5,141 nucleotides of DNA, taken from the NCBI GenBank assembly GCA_002479655.1, contig DLOQ01000113.1:1403-6543 (forward strand), read 5' to 3'. This DNA is from Lachnospiraceae bacterium UBA7480 (GTDB lineage: Bacteria; Bacillota; Clostridia; Lachnospirales; Lachnospiraceae). The notes under the pieces were generated by a model, which saw only the letters and a list, made by a program, of their open reading frames with translations, had not been told where the DNA came from and did no database searches. Within the stretch, counting starts at the first letter, position 1; each line of letters starts with the position of its first letter. This document shows, one piece after another, positions 4,895 to 5,141 of the stretch. A program made the translations under genes and the position numbers.

Positions 4895-5141
4895 CATCTG
4901 ATAGTAAATCGACAGGAATTGTTATATGATCTGTATGCGCTGACGCAGGCATTTTATCCGGGGATAGAGCTGGATACCGGCGCATCATCCGCAGAAGCGC
5001 AGGAATACACAGGCAGACTTCAGGATACGATAGAGGTCTGCTTGTTTGATTGTGGCGCAAGGATTGTGATCACGGCGGGAGAGACGCTGGCGGAGGATCG
5101 CAGCAGGGAATATGCGGAAGAACAGATCGCGCAAGAGGCGG
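4889..5141 (+). CDS. hemZ: Probable HemZ, coproporphyrinogen III oxidase-like radical SAM protein, N-terminal part
   Basis: The first 84 codons of a gene running off the window. It begins at TTG (read as Met) with IHLIVNRQELLYDLYALTQA followed by FYPGIEL. This short N-terminal region with an FYPG-like motif, together with the position after rel and an MBL hydrolase, fits HemZ of Clostridia as I recall the family. HemZ proteins are oxygen-independent coproporphyrinogen dehydrogenase-like radical SAM enzymes of about 490-500 residues linked to haem synthesis. The CxxxCxxC iron-sulphur motif that would prove this lies beyond the window, so the call rests on the N-terminal pattern and gene order. 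It has no signal peptide or membrane segment. It is expressed from its own promoter behind a terminator-containing leader, suggesting attenuation control. Isoleucine codons here are also ATA-rich (4 of 7), but the sample is small. Confidence 0.6.
   Translation, partial: MIHLIVNRQELLYDLYALTQAFYPGIELDTGASSAEAQEYTGRLQDTIEVCLFDCGARIVITAGETLAEDRSREYAEEQIAQEA

Noticed and set aside
4842..5060. Minus-strand 72-codon ORF opposite hemZ.
   Set aside because: It is antisense to the open HemZ-like frame and has no recognisable motifs.

Overview
The window looks like chromosomal core sequence from a low-to-mid GC Firmicute of the class Clostridia, most likely a Lachnospiraceae member (inference). The reasons are the GroEL tail with a Gly/Met-rich end, the long bifunctional Rel protein, the order rel - MBL-fold hydrolase - (predicted) hemZ, consensus sigma-A type promoters, strong purine-rich ribosome binding sites, and an Rpn-type PD-(D/E)XK protein of the kind that is multicopy in that family. 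All genes lie on the + strand.

Layout. Bases 2-280 are the last 92 codons of groEL. Bases 281-396 hold a rho-independent terminator for groEL and a near-consensus promoter for the next gene; the promoter sits so close that its start site falls inside the terminator hairpin. Bases 397-2763 encode a complete 788-residue Rel/SpoT-type (p)ppGpp synthetase-hydrolase. A 117-base spacer with an imperfect tandem repeat and no visible terminator leads to a 212-residue metallo-beta-lactamase-fold hydrolase (2881-3519), probably co-transcribed with rel. Bases 3520-3762 are AT-rich and contain a weak terminator-like hairpin, a poor promoter candidate and a long imperfect hairpin. Bases 3763-4650 encode an intact Rpn-family nuclease/transposase-like protein. 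Bases 4651-4888 contain a near-consensus promoter, a roughly 90-base untranslated segment that can fold as an H-type pseudoknot followed by a strong intrinsic terminator, and then a TTG-started gene that runs off the window (4889-5141), read as the N-terminus of HemZ.

How the parts relate. GroEL (folding) and Rel (stringent response) are adjacent stress-related genes with separate transcription signals. Rel and the MBL hydrolase form a likely operon whose ancestral continuation is probably hemZ. The Rpn gene appears to interrupt that run: its isoleucine codon use (13 ATA of 23) differs sharply from the preceding MBL gene (1 ATA of 12), and a 13/14-matching direct repeat brackets it. hemZ has its own promoter and a structured, terminator-containing leader, which is the most interesting element here: a candidate riboswitch/attenuator or small RNA that I could not assign to a known class.
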